64,000 nucleotides of DNA from Comamonas sp. 26 (GCF_002754475.1 NZ_PEFL01000001.1:2914001-2978000), one strand, 5' to 3'. Counted from the first letter of the stretch, positions 49,073 to 58,612 are shown. The notes: generated by a model not told the origin, from the letters alone. Numbers and translations are program-made.

Positions 49073-50269
49073 TCAGACGAAAGGTTCCTGGTTAGGAATG
49101 CCCAGCACATGCGAACCATAGGCGCGCACATAGGCGTCCGTATTGTTGGCGATGTGGGTACGGCCCTGATGAATGTCGCGGAACACGCGCTCGATGGGGT
49201 TGCTCTTGAAGGTGCCGCTGGCTGCGCAGGCGCGCATCATCTCGTTGACGTGAAAGCCTGTGAGCTTGGGCACATAGGAAGCTTGGGCACGCTGCAGCAG
49301 GCGCTCCTCCAGCGACAGCTGAATACCGGTCTTGGCAGCATCCACGATGCGCGCATAGTTGCGGAACAGCACCAGCTTCAGTTGGTCCAGTGCAATGGCG
49401 GCCTCCGTCACTGCGGTCTGCGCGTTCACGTCTTCGGCCATCTTGTTGCCATGCTTGCCCACGTGGGCCGTGGCGCGCTCGGTAAACGAGGCAATCGTGC
49501 CTTCCAGCGCCCCCAGGCAAGCCGTGGACACGGCACGCTGGAATACATGGGTGAACGGAATGCGGAACAGCCAGCTGGTGTTTTCCACGCGACCAGGGCA
49601 ACCCGCATCGCTGTGGTCATTGGTGTACTGAATGCGGTGCGCAGGCACGAATGCGTTTTCCACCACGATGTCGTGACTGCCAGTGCCGCGCAGGCCCAGC
49701 ACATCCCAGTTGTCTTCAATGCTGTAGTCGCTCTTGGGCAGCAGAAAGGTCACATGCTCAAAGCCCGGTGTGCCGTCACGCTTGGGCAGCAGACCGCCAA
49801 GGAACAGCCAGTCGCAATGCTTGGAGCCGGTGGAGAAGCTCCAGCGGCCATTGAACTTGAAACCACCTTCCACAGCCTCAGCCTTGCCGGTGGGCATATA
49901 GGTCGAGGCAATGCGCACGCCGCTGTCCTTGCCCCAGACATCTTCCTGCGCCTGAGCGGGGAACAGACCCAGCTGCCAGGGGTGCACACCGACCACGCCA
50001 TAGATCCAGGCAGTGGACATACAGCCCTTGGCCAGCTCCATCTGCACGCTGTAGAAAACGCGTGGGTCCATTTCATAGCCACCCCAGCGCTTGGGTTGCA
50101 GCACACGGAACAGACCCGCCTCGGCCATCTCCTGAACGGTTTCGTCGCTGATCTTGCCTTCGCGATCTGCTTGCTGTGCGCGAGCTGCCAGCTTGGGCGC
50201 CAGCGCCTTGGCACGCTCGATCACGGCCAGCGCATCGGGGGTGAGGTAGTTGTCTGTCATTGTGTTCAT
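49073..50269 (-). CDS. tesA2: 3-HSA 4-monooxygenase oxygenase subunit TesA2 (HsaA-like)
   Basis: A 398-residue acyl-CoA-dehydrogenase-fold, flavin-dependent monooxygenase that hydroxylates 3-hydroxy-9,10-secoandrosta-1,3,5(10)-triene-9,17-dione to the catechol. FRVLQPKRWGGYEMDP and STAWIYGVVGVHPWQLGLF are typical of the HsaA/HpaB-like two-component type. The start at 50269 is preferred: GGAG lies 6 nt upstream, and it gives MNTMTDNYLTP. It is divergent from tesA1, its flavin reductase partner, with 278 bp between. Opposite orientation of the two subunits matches TA441. Confidence 0.92.
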   Translation of the reverse strand: MNTMTDNYLTPDALAVIERAKALAPKLAARAQQADREGKISDETVQEMAEAGLFRVLQPKRWGGYEMDPRVFYSVQMELAKGCMSTAWIYGVVGVHPWQLGLFPAQAQEDVWGKDSGVRIASTYMPTGKAEAVEGGFKFNGRWSFSTGSKHCDWLFLGGLLPKRDGTPGFEHVTFLLPKSDYSIEDNWDVLGLRGTGSHDIVVENAFVPAHRIQYTNDHSDAGCPGRVENTSWLFRIPFTHVFQRAVSTACLGALEGTIASFTERATAHVGKHGNKMAEDVNAQTAVTEAAIALDQLKLVLFRNYARIVDAAKTGIQLSLEERLLQRAQASYVPKLTGFHVNEMMRACAASGTFKSNPIERVFRDIHQGRTHIANNTDAYVRAYGSHVLGIPNQEPFV

Positions 50270-50547
50270 TCGGGTCTCCAGTTGCCGCTCCACCGGACGG
50301 CTTGTGGTGTGGTGGGCAAGGCTTTTTTGCCTATGACAGGAATGCTCTCACCATGCAAATTCCCATTCATCGTCCGATCAGACTAACGAGTAAACATGCG
50401 CAAAACCGCTCCACTCCAAGCGGATTCAGCGCAGCAAAAAACAGGACCCTAGGACAAACACCAAGACCTGTTTACCCCTGCTAGTCCATGTGAAGGATTC
50501 AAAAATCGCCCATAGCCAGCACTCTTGGAGCAAGGAGACATTCACCC
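50270..50547. promoter_or_regulatory. divergent control region of tesA2 and tesA1
   Basis: 278 bp without a gene between the two steroid operons. Includes ccgct/agcgg (near 50407-50424), an imperfect ggaccctag...ctagtcc pair (about 50453-50487) and caaggagaca just before tesA1. Both operons must start here, so operators for a steroid-responsive regulator (TesR-type in TA441) are expected. I cannot define them. Confidence 0.55.
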
Positions 50548-51525
50548 ATGCAAAGCACTACAGCAACCTTCGACCCCAAAGACTTCCGCCGCACCCTGGG
50601 CATGTTCGGCACAGGGGTCACCATCGTCACCACCCGTGCCGAAAATGGTGAGCCTGTAGGAATCACCGCCAACAGCTTCAACTCGGTTTCGCTGGAGCCG
50701 CCCATGGTTCTGTGGAGCCTGGCCAAGAACGCCCGCAGCCTGCCTGTGTTCCAGAGCGCTCAGTCCTGGAATGTGCACATTCTCTCTAACGAACAAGAAG
50801 CCCTCTCCAACCGCTTTGCACGAGCGGGCGAAGACAAGTTCTCGGGCCTGCCACTTGACTCAGAGGAAGCCCATGCCCCTCTGCTACAAGACTGCAGCGC
50901 GCGCTTTCAGTGCAAGACAGCCTTCCAATACGACGGTGGCGACCACATCATTTTTGTAGGCGAAGTGACCGGCTACGACTCCAACCCGCACCCGCCTCTG
51001 CTGTACGTGACAGGTGGCTACGCCCTGGCATCACGCATGGCCAATGCCGTGGCCAGCGAGCCTGCAGCCGACACCAATGCCGCGTATTCAGAGAACCTCA
51101 TCGGCTATCTGATGGGCCGCGCTCACTTCCAATTCTTAAGCGGTCTGCGCAAGCCCATGGCGGCTTACGGCATGACGGATGCTGATTTTTACGTACTCTC
51201 CCTGCTCAGCATCCAGCAGCCTCAGTCGCCTGCCGAGATCGCCTCACACATGGCCTACACAGGTACCGACATCGGCGCCGTGGCACTGCAATCACTCATC
51301 AGCAAAGGCTGGGTGGAGGAAAGCCGTGGTCGCGCTGAGTCGCTGCAGCTGACGGCGCAAGGCAACACAGCCATCCTGCATGTGCTAGCTGCTGCCAAGG
51401 CGGTAGAGACCGATCTGATCGACAGCCTGGGCGAGATGGAAGCAGCCACGCTGCGCAACCTGCTCAAAAAAGCCATCACCGCCACCGACCCGGGCCTTCC
51501 CAAGCTCTGGCAGGCCAAGGCCTGA
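50548..51525 (+). CDS. tesA1: flavin reductase TesA1 with C-terminal MarR-like domain
   Basis: A 325-residue reductase component supplying reduced flavin to TesA2. Residues about 10-165 are a flavin reductase domain: FRRTLGMFGTGVTIVTTRA and GITANSFNSVSLEPPMVLWS. The last about 110 residues are not part of that domain. They look like a MarR-type winged helix (DADFYVLSLLSIQQPQSPAE, then GTDIGAVALQSLISKGWVEE). The same fusion is known in the C1 reductase of p-hydroxyphenylacetate hydroxylase, where the tail inhibits activity until the substrate binds. Substrate-gated control here is an inference. tesD follows after 67 bp. Confidence 0.9.
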   Translation: MQSTTATFDPKDFRRTLGMFGTGVTIVTTRAENGEPVGITANSFNSVSLEPPMVLWSLAKNARSLPVFQSAQSWNVHILSNEQEALSNRFARAGEDKFSGLPLDSEEAHAPLLQDCSARFQCKTAFQYDGGDHIIFVGEVTGYDSNPHPPLLYVTGGYALASRMANAVASEPAADTNAAYSENLIGYLMGRAHFQFLSGLRKPMAAYGMTDADFYVLSLLSIQQPQSPAEIASHMAYTGTDIGAVALQSLISKGWVEESRGRAESLQLTAQGNTAILHVLAAAKAVETDLIDSLGEMEAATLRNLLKKAITATDPGLPKLWQAKA

Positions 51526-51592
51526 GCGCCAATTTTTCATCCGAAGGCCGGAGACAGCCTTCGCCAATCCACTCCAACCATAAAGAACAGAG

Positions 51593-52432
51593 ATGAGCCA
51601 ATTTTCCATCCCCGAAGGCAAATATGTGGACATCGGCAATGTGGCCGGCCAGCCCCAGCGCGTGCACTATCACGAGCAGGGCTCGGGTGATCCCGTCATC
51701 TTTTTGCACGGCGCAGGCGGTGGTGCCAGCGGCTATAGCAACTTCAAGGGCAACTACCCAGAATTTGCCAAGGCGGGTTTCCGCTCCATCGTTCCTGACC
51801 TGCTGGGCTATGGCCTGTCTTCAAAAACCGAAGAGCCCAAGCAGTACGACATGGATTTCTTCATCGCTGGCGTCAAGGGTCTGGTTGACCAACTGGGTCT
51901 GAAAAACATCACCTTACTGGGCAACTCGCTGGGCGGCGCTGTGGCGCTGGGCTATGCGCTCAAGTACCCGGAAGACGTCAAGAGCCTGATCCTCATGGCC
52001 CCGGGCGGCGTGGAAGAGTTCGACGCCTATATGGCCATGCCCGGCATTGCCAATATGTTCAACATCTACAAGTCAGGCAAGACCGGCCCCGAAGCCATGC
52101 GCGCTGTGATGAGCATGCAGGTGGTGGACCAGGCTCTGCTGACCGACGAGATCATCAACGAGCGCGCGCCCATTGCGCTGACACAGACCGAGGCCTCGCG
52201 CCAGCGCCTGTACATACCCAACATGACAGAACAACTGCCTGAGCTGAAGTGCAATGTGCTGGGCTTCTGGGGCATGCAAGACGCTTTCAACCCTGTGGGC
52301 GGCGCCGACAAGCTGGCCAAGGGCATCAAGAACTGCCGCATCGTGCTGGTCAACCAGTGCGGTCACTGGGTACAGGTTGAGCACCGCAATATGTTCAACC
52401 GCACCTGCATCGACTTCATGCAAAACGGCTGA
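51593..52432 (+). CDS. tesD: meta-cleavage product hydrolase TesD (HsaD-like)
   Basis: A 279-residue alpha/beta-hydrolase that splits 4,9-DSHA, the ring-A meta-cleavage product, into a hexanor-steroid acid and 2-hydroxyhexa-2,4-dienoate. The nucleophile elbow is LLGNSLGGAVALG, the acid is in GFWGMQDAFNPVGG and the base in VNQCGHWVQVEH. PVIFLHGAGGGASGYSNF is the oxyanion-hole region. Belongs to the tesA1-D-E-F-G operon; tesE follows after 6 bp. Confidence 0.94.
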   Translation: MSQFSIPEGKYVDIGNVAGQPQRVHYHEQGSGDPVIFLHGAGGGASGYSNFKGNYPEFAKAGFRSIVPDLLGYGLSSKTEEPKQYDMDFFIAGVKGLVDQLGLKNITLLGNSLGGAVALGYALKYPEDVKSLILMAPGGVEEFDAYMAMPGIANMFNIYKSGKTGPEAMRAVMSMQVVDQALLTDEIINERAPIALTQTEASRQRLYIPNMTEQLPELKCNVLGFWGMQDAFNPVGGADKLAKGIKNCRIVLVNQCGHWVQVEHRNMFNRTCIDFMQNG

Positions 52433-52438
52433 TCTATC

Positions 52439-53233
52439 ATGAGCGACAAGCAATTTATTGAAGCCCAAGGCCAGCGCCTGTATGACGCGCTGCGCACCGC
52501 AAAAACCCTGGCTCCGCTGACCGACAGCCACCCCGAAATGACGGTGGAAGACGCCTATCACATCTCCCTGCACATGCTGCGCCTGCGTGAAGCATCGGGC
52601 GAGCGCGTGATTGGCAAGAAGATCGGCGTCACCTCCAAGCCCGTGCAGGACATGCTGGGCGTATTCCAGCCAGACTTTGGCTTTCTGACCAACAGCATGG
52701 CGTTTGAAGATGGCGCTGCTGTCTCGCTCAAAGCATCCGGCCTCATCCAGCCCCGCGCTGAAGGTGAAATCGCCTTCATGCTCAAGAAGGACCTACAAGG
52801 CCCGGGAGTGACCAAGGAAGACGTGCTGGCCGCCACCGAATGGGTTGCACCCTGCTTCGAGATTGTTGACTCACGCATCAACGACTGGAAGATCAAGATT
52901 CAGGACACCGTGGCCGACAACGCCTCTTGCGGCGTCTTCGTCATCGGCAAGCAGCACACCGATCCCGCCTCGCTGGACCTGGCCGCCGCCGCCATGCAGA
53001 TGACCAAGAACGGCCAGTCTGCAGGCTCGGGCCTGGGCAGCGCCGTGCAAGGCCACCCTGCTGAAGCTGTGGCCTGGCTGGCCAACACACTGGGCGCTTT
53101 TGGCATTCCCTTCAAAGCGGGAGAGGTGATTCTTTCTGGCTCCCTCGCCCCTCTGGTTCCTGCCGCTGCCGGCGACCGTTTCGACATGGTCATCGAAGGC
53201 ATGGGTACCTGTTCCATTCAATTCACGGAGTAA
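52439..53233 (+). CDS. tesE: 2-hydroxyhexa-2,4-dienoate hydratase TesE
   Basis: A 264-residue hydratase of the MhpD/DmpE family. It adds water to the 2-hydroxydienoate to give 4-hydroxy-2-oxohexanoate. ERVIGKKIGVTSKPVQDMLG and RAEGEIAFMLKKDL are family blocks. The metal-binding Glu residues are within the latter. Spacing is 6 bp to both tesD and tesF. Steroid-derived C6 dienoate rather than C5 is inferred from the cluster. Confidence 0.93.
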   Translation: MSDKQFIEAQGQRLYDALRTAKTLAPLTDSHPEMTVEDAYHISLHMLRLREASGERVIGKKIGVTSKPVQDMLGVFQPDFGFLTNSMAFEDGAAVSLKASGLIQPRAEGEIAFMLKKDLQGPGVTKEDVLAATEWVAPCFEIVDSRINDWKIKIQDTVADNASCGVFVIGKQHTDPASLDLAAAAMQMTKNGQSAGSGLGSAVQGHPAEAVAWLANTLGAFGIPFKAGEVILSGSLAPLVPAAAGDRFDMVIEGMGTCSIQFTE

Positions 53234-53239
53234 GACACC

Positions 53240-54160
53240 ATGACGCAAAAGAAGATCAAGTGCGCACTGATCGGTCCCGGCAATATCGGCACCGACCTGC
53301 TCATGAAACTGCAGCGCTCCTCCATTCTGGAGCCTGTGTGGATGGTCGGTATCGACCCCGAATCTGATGGTCTGAAGCGTGCCCGCGAAATGGGCATCAA
53401 GACCACGGCCGATGGTGTAGACGGCCTGCTGCCTTTCGTCAAGGAAGACGGCATCCAGATCGCGTTTGATGCCACCAGCGCCTATGTGCACGCTGAAAAC
53501 AGCCGCAAGCTCAACGAGCTGGGCGTGCTGATGATCGACCTGACACCTGCTGCCATTGGCCCTTACTGCGTGCCCAGCGTGAACCTGGCCGAGAAGGTTG
53601 CCGAAAAGGCCATGAACGTGAACATGGTCACCTGCGGCGGCCAGGCCACCATTCCCATGGTCGCAGCGGTCTCCCGTGTGCAGGCGGTGAGCTATGGCGA
53701 GATTGTGGCGACTGTTTCCAGCCGCTCCGTCGGCCCCGGCACCCGCAAGAACATTGATGAGTTCACGCGCACCACATCGGGCGCGGTGGAAAAAATTGGC
53801 GGCGCACAAAAAGGCAAGGCCATCATCGTGATCAACCCGGCCGAGCCGCCACTGATCATGCGCGACACCATTCATTGCCTCACAGTGGACACACCCAAGG
53901 TGGCCGAGATCGAAGCATCCGTGCAGGACATGATCAAGGAAGTGCAGAAGTACGTGCCCGGCTACAAGCTGGTCAACGGCCCTGTCATCGACGGCAACCG
54001 CGTCTCCATCTACATGGAAGTCGAAGGCCTGGGCGACTACCTGCCCAAGTACGCAGGCAATCTGGACATCATGACCGCCGCTGCCGCGCGCACGGCCGAG
54101 ATGTTTGCCGAAGAAATCCTGGCTGGCCGCTTTGAGCCCGCTGAAGCTGCCCTGGCCTAA
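53240..54160 (+). CDS. tesF: acylating acetaldehyde/propanal dehydrogenase TesF
   Basis: A 306-residue CoA-acylating aldehyde dehydrogenase of the DmpF/BphJ/HsaG type. [20 protein letters not shown] is the NAD motif, and [14 protein letters not shown] carries the catalytic Cys. It converts the aldehyde released by TesG (propanal from the C6 intermediate) to propionyl-CoA, by substrate channelling in the complex. The ATG follows tesE after 6 bp. Family is certain; aldehyde chain length is inferred. Confidence 0.94.
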   Translation: MTQKKIKCALIGPGNIGTDLLMKLQRSSILEPVWMVGIDPESDGLKRAREMGIKTTADGVDGLLPFVKEDGIQIAFDATSAYVHAENSRKLNELGVLMIDLTPAAIGPYCVPSVNLAEKVAEKAMNVNMVTCGGQATIPMVAAVSRVQAVSYGEIVATVSSRSVGPGTRKNIDEFTRTTSGAVEKIGGAQKGKAIIVINPAEPPLIMRDTIHCLTVDTPKVAEIEASVQDMIKEVQKYVPGYKLVNGPVIDGNRVSIYMEVEGLGDYLPKYAGNLDIMTAAAARTAEMFAEEILAGRFEPAEAALA

Positions 54161-54177
54161 TTCGCAGGAGATAAGAC

Positions 54178-55215
54178 ATGAGCCTTCAAGGTAAAAAAAT
54201 CACCGTCCACGACATGACACTGCGTGACGGCATGCACCCCAAGCGCCACCTCATCTCGCTGGAGCAAATGAAGACAGTGGCCTGTGGCCTCGACGCAGCT
54301 GGCGTGCCCCTGATCGAAGTCACCCACGGTGACGGTCTGGGCGGCAGCTCCGTGAACTACGGCTTCCCTTCCCACACAGACGAAGAGTATCTGGGTGCCG
54401 TGATCCCGCTGATGAAGCAGGCCAAAGTTTCCGCCTTGCTGCTGCCCGGTATCGGTACCGTCGACCACCTGAAGATGGCCTACGACCTGGGCGTCTCAAC
54501 CATCCGCGTGGCGACTCACTGCACCGAGGCCGATGTCTCCGAGCAGCACATCTCCATGGCCCGCAAGATGGGCATGGACACGGTGGGCTTTCTGATGATG
54601 GCCCACATGAACAGCGCCGAAGGCCTGGTCAAGCAAGCCAAGCTGATGGAAAGCTACGGCGCCAACTGCATCTACATCACCGACTCTGCCGGCTACATGC
54701 TGCCCGACGATGTGAAGGAGCGCCTGTCTGCCGTGCGCCAGGCACTGAACGCTGAGACCGAGCTGGGCTTCCACGGCCACCACAACATGGCTATGGGCAT
54801 CGCCAACTCACTGGCGGCTGTCGAAGTCGGCGCCAACCGCATTGACGCAGCTGCCGCAGGCCTGGGCGCAGGCGCTGGCAACACCCCTATGGAAGTGCTG
54901 GTCGCCGTGTGCGCCCGCATGGGCATTGAAACCGGTGTGGATGTATTCAAGATTCAGGACGTGGCCGAAGACCTGGTCGTGCCGCTGATGGACTTCCCTA
55001 TCCGTATCGACCGTGATGCACTGACACTGGGCTACGCCGGCGTGTACGGCAGCTTCCTGCTGTTTGCCAAGCGTGCTGAAGTCAAGTACGGCATTCCCGC
55101 ACGTGAGCTGCTGCTGGAACTGGGCCGCCGCGGCATGGTGGGCGGTCAGGAAGACATGATTGAAGACACGGCCCTGACCATGGTGCGCCAGCGCAAGGCG
55201 GCTGCCCTAGCCTAA
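54178..55215 (+). CDS. tesG: 4-hydroxy-2-oxovalerate/oxohexanoate aldolase TesG
   Basis: A 345-residue DmpG/HsaF-type pyruvate aldolase. [15 protein letters not shown] has the metal-binding Asp, and [15 protein letters not shown] provides two metal-binding His. It splits 4-hydroxy-2-oxohexanoate to pyruvate and propanal, working in complex with TesF. Last gene of the tesA1DEFG operon, with a strong terminator 40 bp downstream. A decayed second copy of its last about 55 codons is at 58345-58534. Confidence 0.95.
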   Translation: MSLQGKKITVHDMTLRDGMHPKRHLISLEQMKTVACGLDAAGVPLIEVTHGDGLGGSSVNYGFPSHTDEEYLGAVIPLMKQAKVSALLLPGIGTVDHLKMAYDLGVSTIRVATHCTEADVSEQHISMARKMGMDTVGFLMMAHMNSAEGLVKQAKLMESYGANCIYITDSAGYMLPDDVKERLSAVRQALNAETELGFHGHHNMAMGIANSLAAVEVGANRIDAAAAGLGAGAGNTPMEVLVAVCARMGIETGVDVFKIQDVAEDLVVPLMDFPIRIDRDALTLGYAGVYGSFLLFAKRAEVKYGIPARELLLELGRRGMVGGQEDMIEDTALTMVRQRKAAALA

Positions 55216-55253
55216 GCCGTTATCTTCAGGTTCTCATTTCCACTTTGGATTCG

Positions 55254-55293
55254 GGTTCAGTGGCTGCTTGGGGCGGCCACTGAACCTTTTTTT
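55254..55293 (+). terminator. terminator of the tesA1DEFG operon
   Basis: ggttcagtggc/gccactgaacc (55254-55264 with 55276-55286), followed by seven T. A diverged copy occurs at 58573-58612. Confidence 0.93.
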
Positions 55294-55326
55294 ATGGCGC
55301 ATCAGCATCCAAAACGCCATGACGGC

Positions 55327-56040
55327 TCAAGCCGTGAAGCCAAGCAACAGCAAAAGCCCAAGACTGCTTCCCCCAATGCCCAAAGCCAGCAGGCGACTGC
55401 CATGTAACTTCGTCCACAACAGGACGCCCGTCAACGACAGTGCAATCAAGGCACCGGCCAGAGTGTCTGTCAGCAGAATCCAGGCTGCAGACGCACCGGT
55501 TGCCATGTGCAGCCGGTTCAGCCTTGCCAGCAGATTAGGGTCCATGCGCTTGATCGACACTGATTGGTTGCCCACCCAATACTCTGCATTGACTGTCGCC
55601 CGGGGCAAGGCAAAAGCGATCAGCCAGCGCTCAGGCTGCATGGCGCCAGGCCAGGGTGCGGGGCCTGCGGCCTCTACCTTTTTCTGATGCGGTGGCTTGG
55701 CAACCCCCAGCTCCTGCTGCAATTGCCGCACCAGTGCATCAATATCCGCAGGCTGCTGCGCCAGACTGAGCTGCCACTGGGTGTTGTCATAAGCAGGGCC
55801 GGGTATCTTCATCGTGGCACGATGATTGAGCAACAGGCCCGTAGCGCCAAACAGCAAGCCAAGAGCTGCACCCCAGATACCAAGCCAGGCATGGGTGCGG
55901 CGCAGCCATTTGAGAACGACCGGCCTATGCCAGCGCGCCGGAACAAACAAATGCCCGCCGCCGGACTTTGCCGGGCGCGGTGTGGCAGGTTCACCTCTCT
56001 TACCCGGTTCAGCCTTTATCGATGAACGTATAGCGCTCAT
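55327..56040 (-). CDS. PepSY-associated membrane protein
   Basis: A 237-residue inner-membrane protein of the PepSY-associated TM type. Spans are visible at WLGIWGAALGLLFGATGLLL, ILLTDTLAGALIALSLTGVLL and LLALGIGGSSLGLLLLLGF. The periplasmic part lies between the first two. Family members often pair with TonB-dependent siderophore receptors and may act in ferric-siderophore reduction. Here the start lies 3 bp after the receptor stop on the same strand. The N-terminus is a basic, Pro-rich cytoplasmic tail. Confidence 0.87.
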   Translation of the reverse strand: MSAIRSSIKAEPGKRGEPATPRPAKSGGGHLFVPARWHRPVVLKWLRRTHAWLGIWGAALGLLFGATGLLLNHRATMKIPGPAYDNTQWQLSLAQQPADIDALVRQLQQELGVAKPPHQKKVEAAGPAPWPGAMQPERWLIAFALPRATVNAEYWVGNQSVSIKRMDPNLLARLNRLHMATGASAAWILLTDTLAGALIALSLTGVLLWTKLHGSRLLALGIGGSSLGLLLLLGFTA

Positions 56041-56043
56041 TTT

Positions 56044-58143
56044 TTAAAAGCGATAGCGCGCCACAACCTGGGCCGAGCGTGGAGCACCCGGCAGGTTGAG
56101 ATTGGGCGAGCTGCCATGACCGGCGACGATATAGCGGCGATCCAGCAGGTTGTTGAGCTTGAGCTGCACATCCCAGGCACCCATGCGGTAGTAGGCCATG
56201 GCATCCACGGTCATGTAGCCGGGCAAGGTCACGGTATTACCAGGATTGGCGAATCGGGCCCCCACATAGTTCAGTCCCCCGCCCAGACCGAAGCCATGGC
56301 CCAGAGCTTTGGTGACCCAGAGGTTGGCACTGTGCTTGGCCGTCAGCGTGGGGCGCTTGCCCTGCACGGGCTGGCCTGCATCAACGGCCGGTGATGTCAC
56401 CATTTCACCGTCGAGGAAGGCATAACCTGCCCAGACTTGCCAGGTGGGCGCGATCTCGCCCGCAAAGGTCAGCTCCAAGCCGTTGGTGCGCTGCACACCC
56501 AGAGGTACTACGGTATTGGTTGTGGGGTCGGTACTCTTGATATTGGTGCGCTCCAGCTTGAACAGCGAAGCCGTGACCGAAGCCTTGCCGTCCGGCAGAT
56601 CCCACTTGACACCAACCTCCTGGCTGGTCGTTTTCTCCGGTGCCAGTTGCGCATTGCTGGCAGCCAGCGCAAAAGCTTCACCCGAGGGCTGGAAGGACTT
56701 GCTCCACGAAGCGTAATAAGACCACGCAGACGATGGCTGATAGACCAGACCGACGCGCGGACTCCAGGCTGTATCCGTACGACCCAGATCCGGCTTGCCA
56801 GGCAGCCGTTCATGCGTGTCCTGCTGGAAACGGTCGTAACGCACACCAGCCAGAGCCTTCCACTGCGGGGTAATGGTGACCAGATCCTGCAGGTATACGC
56901 TGGCCACCTTGAAGACGCTGCGGTTGTCTGCCGACGGATTGCCATCAATGCGCGGCGGCAGGGTTGGCAGCACCGGATTCAAGAGCGAGACAGTTGCCAC
57001 ATTGGCGCGGCTGTATGAGACCAGTTCCTTGATCTGGCGGCCGAATTCAAGGCCATACAGCAGCTGATGCTTCATGCCCGCCAGCTCCAGCTTTTGCGTC
57101 AGCTCGGTCTGATTGGAAAAGCCACTCTCGTCACGCTGCAGATTGCCACGGGTCAGCGATGCAGTCATCGCCTTCTCATTGACCGAGCCGACCAGCGTGT
57201 TGCTTCTATCCAGCGAATAGTCGTAGTAGCGGAATGCATTGCGCAGCGACAAGCTGTCGCTGATACGGTGATTCAAGGTCGCACCCAGCGAGGCCACCTC
57301 GGCTCTGCTCACATCCACATCCCTGGCATTCGCCGCGCCGTAATAGGTGCCCGGGGCCACGTTGACGGGCCTGCCCTGATACGCGGGTATACCGAAATCC
57401 GTCAACCGGCTGTCTTTGAGGTAGTCGGCCTGCAACAGCACACTGGTGTCGGCGCTGGGTTTGATCAGCACCGATGCAGCCAGAGCCTTGCGATCCAGAA
57501 ACTGCTGATCGCGATAGCTGTCGGCGCGCTCCACGGCACCGGTCAGGCGATAGGACACCACACTGCCTTCTGGTGCACGAGCCAGATCGAACTCGCCCCG
57601 GCGCTGGTTCCAGCGTCCAAGTGTCAGCCCCACTTCGCTGAGGTTACCCCCCGGCTTCTTGGTGATGCGGTTGATCAAGCCGCCCGATGAACCTCGCCCG
57701 TAGAGCACCGAAGCTGGGCCCTTGAGCACTTCAATCTGCTCGATGTTGGACAGGTCCCGGAAGTACAGCGCGTCATCGCGCAAACCATCCACAAACTGAT
57801 CGGCAATGGCCGAGAAACCGCGAATCGTGACCTGATCGCGCTGACCATCACCATGAGACAGTCCCACGCCAGGCACGGCTTTGAGGGCGTCTTGCATGGA
57901 TTGCGCGACCTGATCGCGCAGCAGGCTCTGCGGCACCACATTCACGGTCTGAGGAATATCGCGCAGCGGTGCCTCAATCTTGGTTGCGCTCGTTGCCGTA
58001 GGCGGGTTGTAGCTGGGGTCGAGCTGGCGATCACTGCGAACCTGTACTTCTCCCAGCGTCACTTCCGATGCTTGTTGCGCCCATGCTGCGCCAGAAAAAG
58101 CCAGCCCCAATGCCGCAGCCAGCGGTGAATACCTCAATGCCAT
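56044..58143 (-). CDS. TonB-dependent siderophore receptor
   Basis: A 699-residue outer-membrane receptor with a signal peptide (MALRYSPLAAALGLAFSGAAWA). The plug domain has DIPQTVNVVPQSLL, GDGQRDQVTIRGFSA and IEQIEVLKGPASVLYGRGS. A beta-barrel ends in the aromatic C-terminal VVARYRF. It is close to the FhuE/FpvA-type ferric siderophore group, which suggests hydroxamate or catecholate uptake; the ligand is unknown. GAGG lies 6 nt upstream of the ATG. A Fur-box-like site lies 117 bp upstream, so iron repression is expected. No siderophore synthesis genes nearby. Confidence 0.93.
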   Translation of the reverse strand: MALRYSPLAAALGLAFSGAAWAQQASEVTLGEVQVRSDRQLDPSYNPPTATSATKIEAPLRDIPQTVNVVPQSLLRDQVAQSMQDALKAVPGVGLSHGDGQRDQVTIRGFSAIADQFVDGLRDDALYFRDLSNIEQIEVLKGPASVLYGRGSSGGLINRITKKPGGNLSEVGLTLGRWNQRRGEFDLARAPEGSVVSYRLTGAVERADSYRDQQFLDRKALAASVLIKPSADTSVLLQADYLKDSRLTDFGIPAYQGRPVNVAPGTYYGAANARDVDVSRAEVASLGATLNHRISDSLSLRNAFRYYDYSLDRSNTLVGSVNEKAMTASLTRGNLQRDESGFSNQTELTQKLELAGMKHQLLYGLEFGRQIKELVSYSRANVATVSLLNPVLPTLPPRIDGNPSADNRSVFKVASVYLQDLVTITPQWKALAGVRYDRFQQDTHERLPGKPDLGRTDTAWSPRVGLVYQPSSAWSYYASWSKSFQPSGEAFALAASNAQLAPEKTTSQEVGVKWDLPDGKASVTASLFKLERTNIKSTDPTTNTVVPLGVQRTNGLELTFAGEIAPTWQVWAGYAFLDGEMVTSPAVDAGQPVQGKRPTLTAKHSANLWVTKALGHGFGLGGGLNYVGARFANPGNTVTLPGYMTVDAMAYYRMGAWDVQLKLNNLLDRRYIVAGHGSSPNLNLPGAPRSAQVVARYRF

Positions 58144-58259
58144 AAATGCCTCGTTATATGAAGTTTTTAATGTGGCTTGGCGGGTATCTACCGAAACACT
58201 GACTACGGCATCAATTGGCTACAACCTATGTGCTGTGCAAAAGCGCGTGAATCATAGTC

Positions 58260-58278
58260 GAGAATGACTATCATTTAC
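58260..58278 (-). promoter_or_regulatory. Fur box upstream of the siderophore receptor
   Basis: gagaatgactatcatttac matches 14 of 19 positions of the classical Fur consensus gataatgataatcattatc. It lies 117 bp before the receptor ATG. Confidence 0.75.
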
Positions 58279-58296
58279 CTGTACTTTACAGTACAG
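58279..58296. promoter_or_regulatory. perfect inverted repeat next to the Fur box
   Basis: ctgtact-ttac-agtacag: 7-bp arms, directly adjacent to the Fur box and just upstream of it relative to the receptor gene. Could be a second regulator's operator. Spacing does not match the LexA consensus. Confidence 0.5.
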
Positions 58297-58344
58297 AAAT
58301 CATTGAAAAATAGAAGTCTTGTAGGCAGCTTTGAAGCATACGTG

Positions 58345-58534
58345 CGTCCACGCTGAATGGACTCAGGGCAGCGCCGGCATGTAGGTTTTTTTCAAGCGAG
58401 CTAAAGCCGCAGTCGGCATTCCCGCAAGCGCTTTGAAGCAGAGCCGCTGCGGCATGGCGGGCGACCAGAAAGACTTGGTGGCAAGCCTGGCTCTAAGCGT
58501 GGTGCGCCAGCGCAAGATAGCTGTCGCTACCTGA
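58345..58534 (+). pseudogene. decayed duplicate of the tesG 3' end
   Basis: Translates, in frame with TesG, as ...FKRAKAAVGIPASALK..., then CGMAGDQKDLVASLALSVVR, then QRKIAVAT-stop. The corresponding TesG is [45 protein letters not shown]. There is an in-frame TAG at about 58381 (TAC in tesG), and small in-frame deletions. Similarity continues past the stop codon through agccgtt-ttcttc into the terminator (58573-58612). It has no start and no upstream gene. A relic, not expressed. Confidence 0.85.
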
Positions 58535-58572
58535 GCCGTTTTCTTCGAGTTCTCCCTTCTTCACTGGATTCG

Positions 58573-58612
58573 GGTTCAGTGGTGGCCTGAGGCGGCTACT
58601 GAATCTTTTTTA
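58573..58612 (+). terminator. diverged copy of the tesG terminator
   Basis: ggttcagtgg pairs with ctactgaatc using two G-U pairs, followed by six T. Sequence changes relative to the tesG terminator keep the stem. Confidence 0.75.

Noticed and set aside
49109..50386. 425-codon open frame opposite tesA2, and 364 codons opposite tesH (48027-49121)
   Set aside because: Antisense shadows of well-recognised enzymes; no protein-family pattern and no ribosome-binding site.
58279..58296. LexA (SOS) box reading of the inverted repeat by the Fur box
   Set aside because: The spacing between CTGT and ACAG is 10, not 8, and there is no SOS gene nearby.
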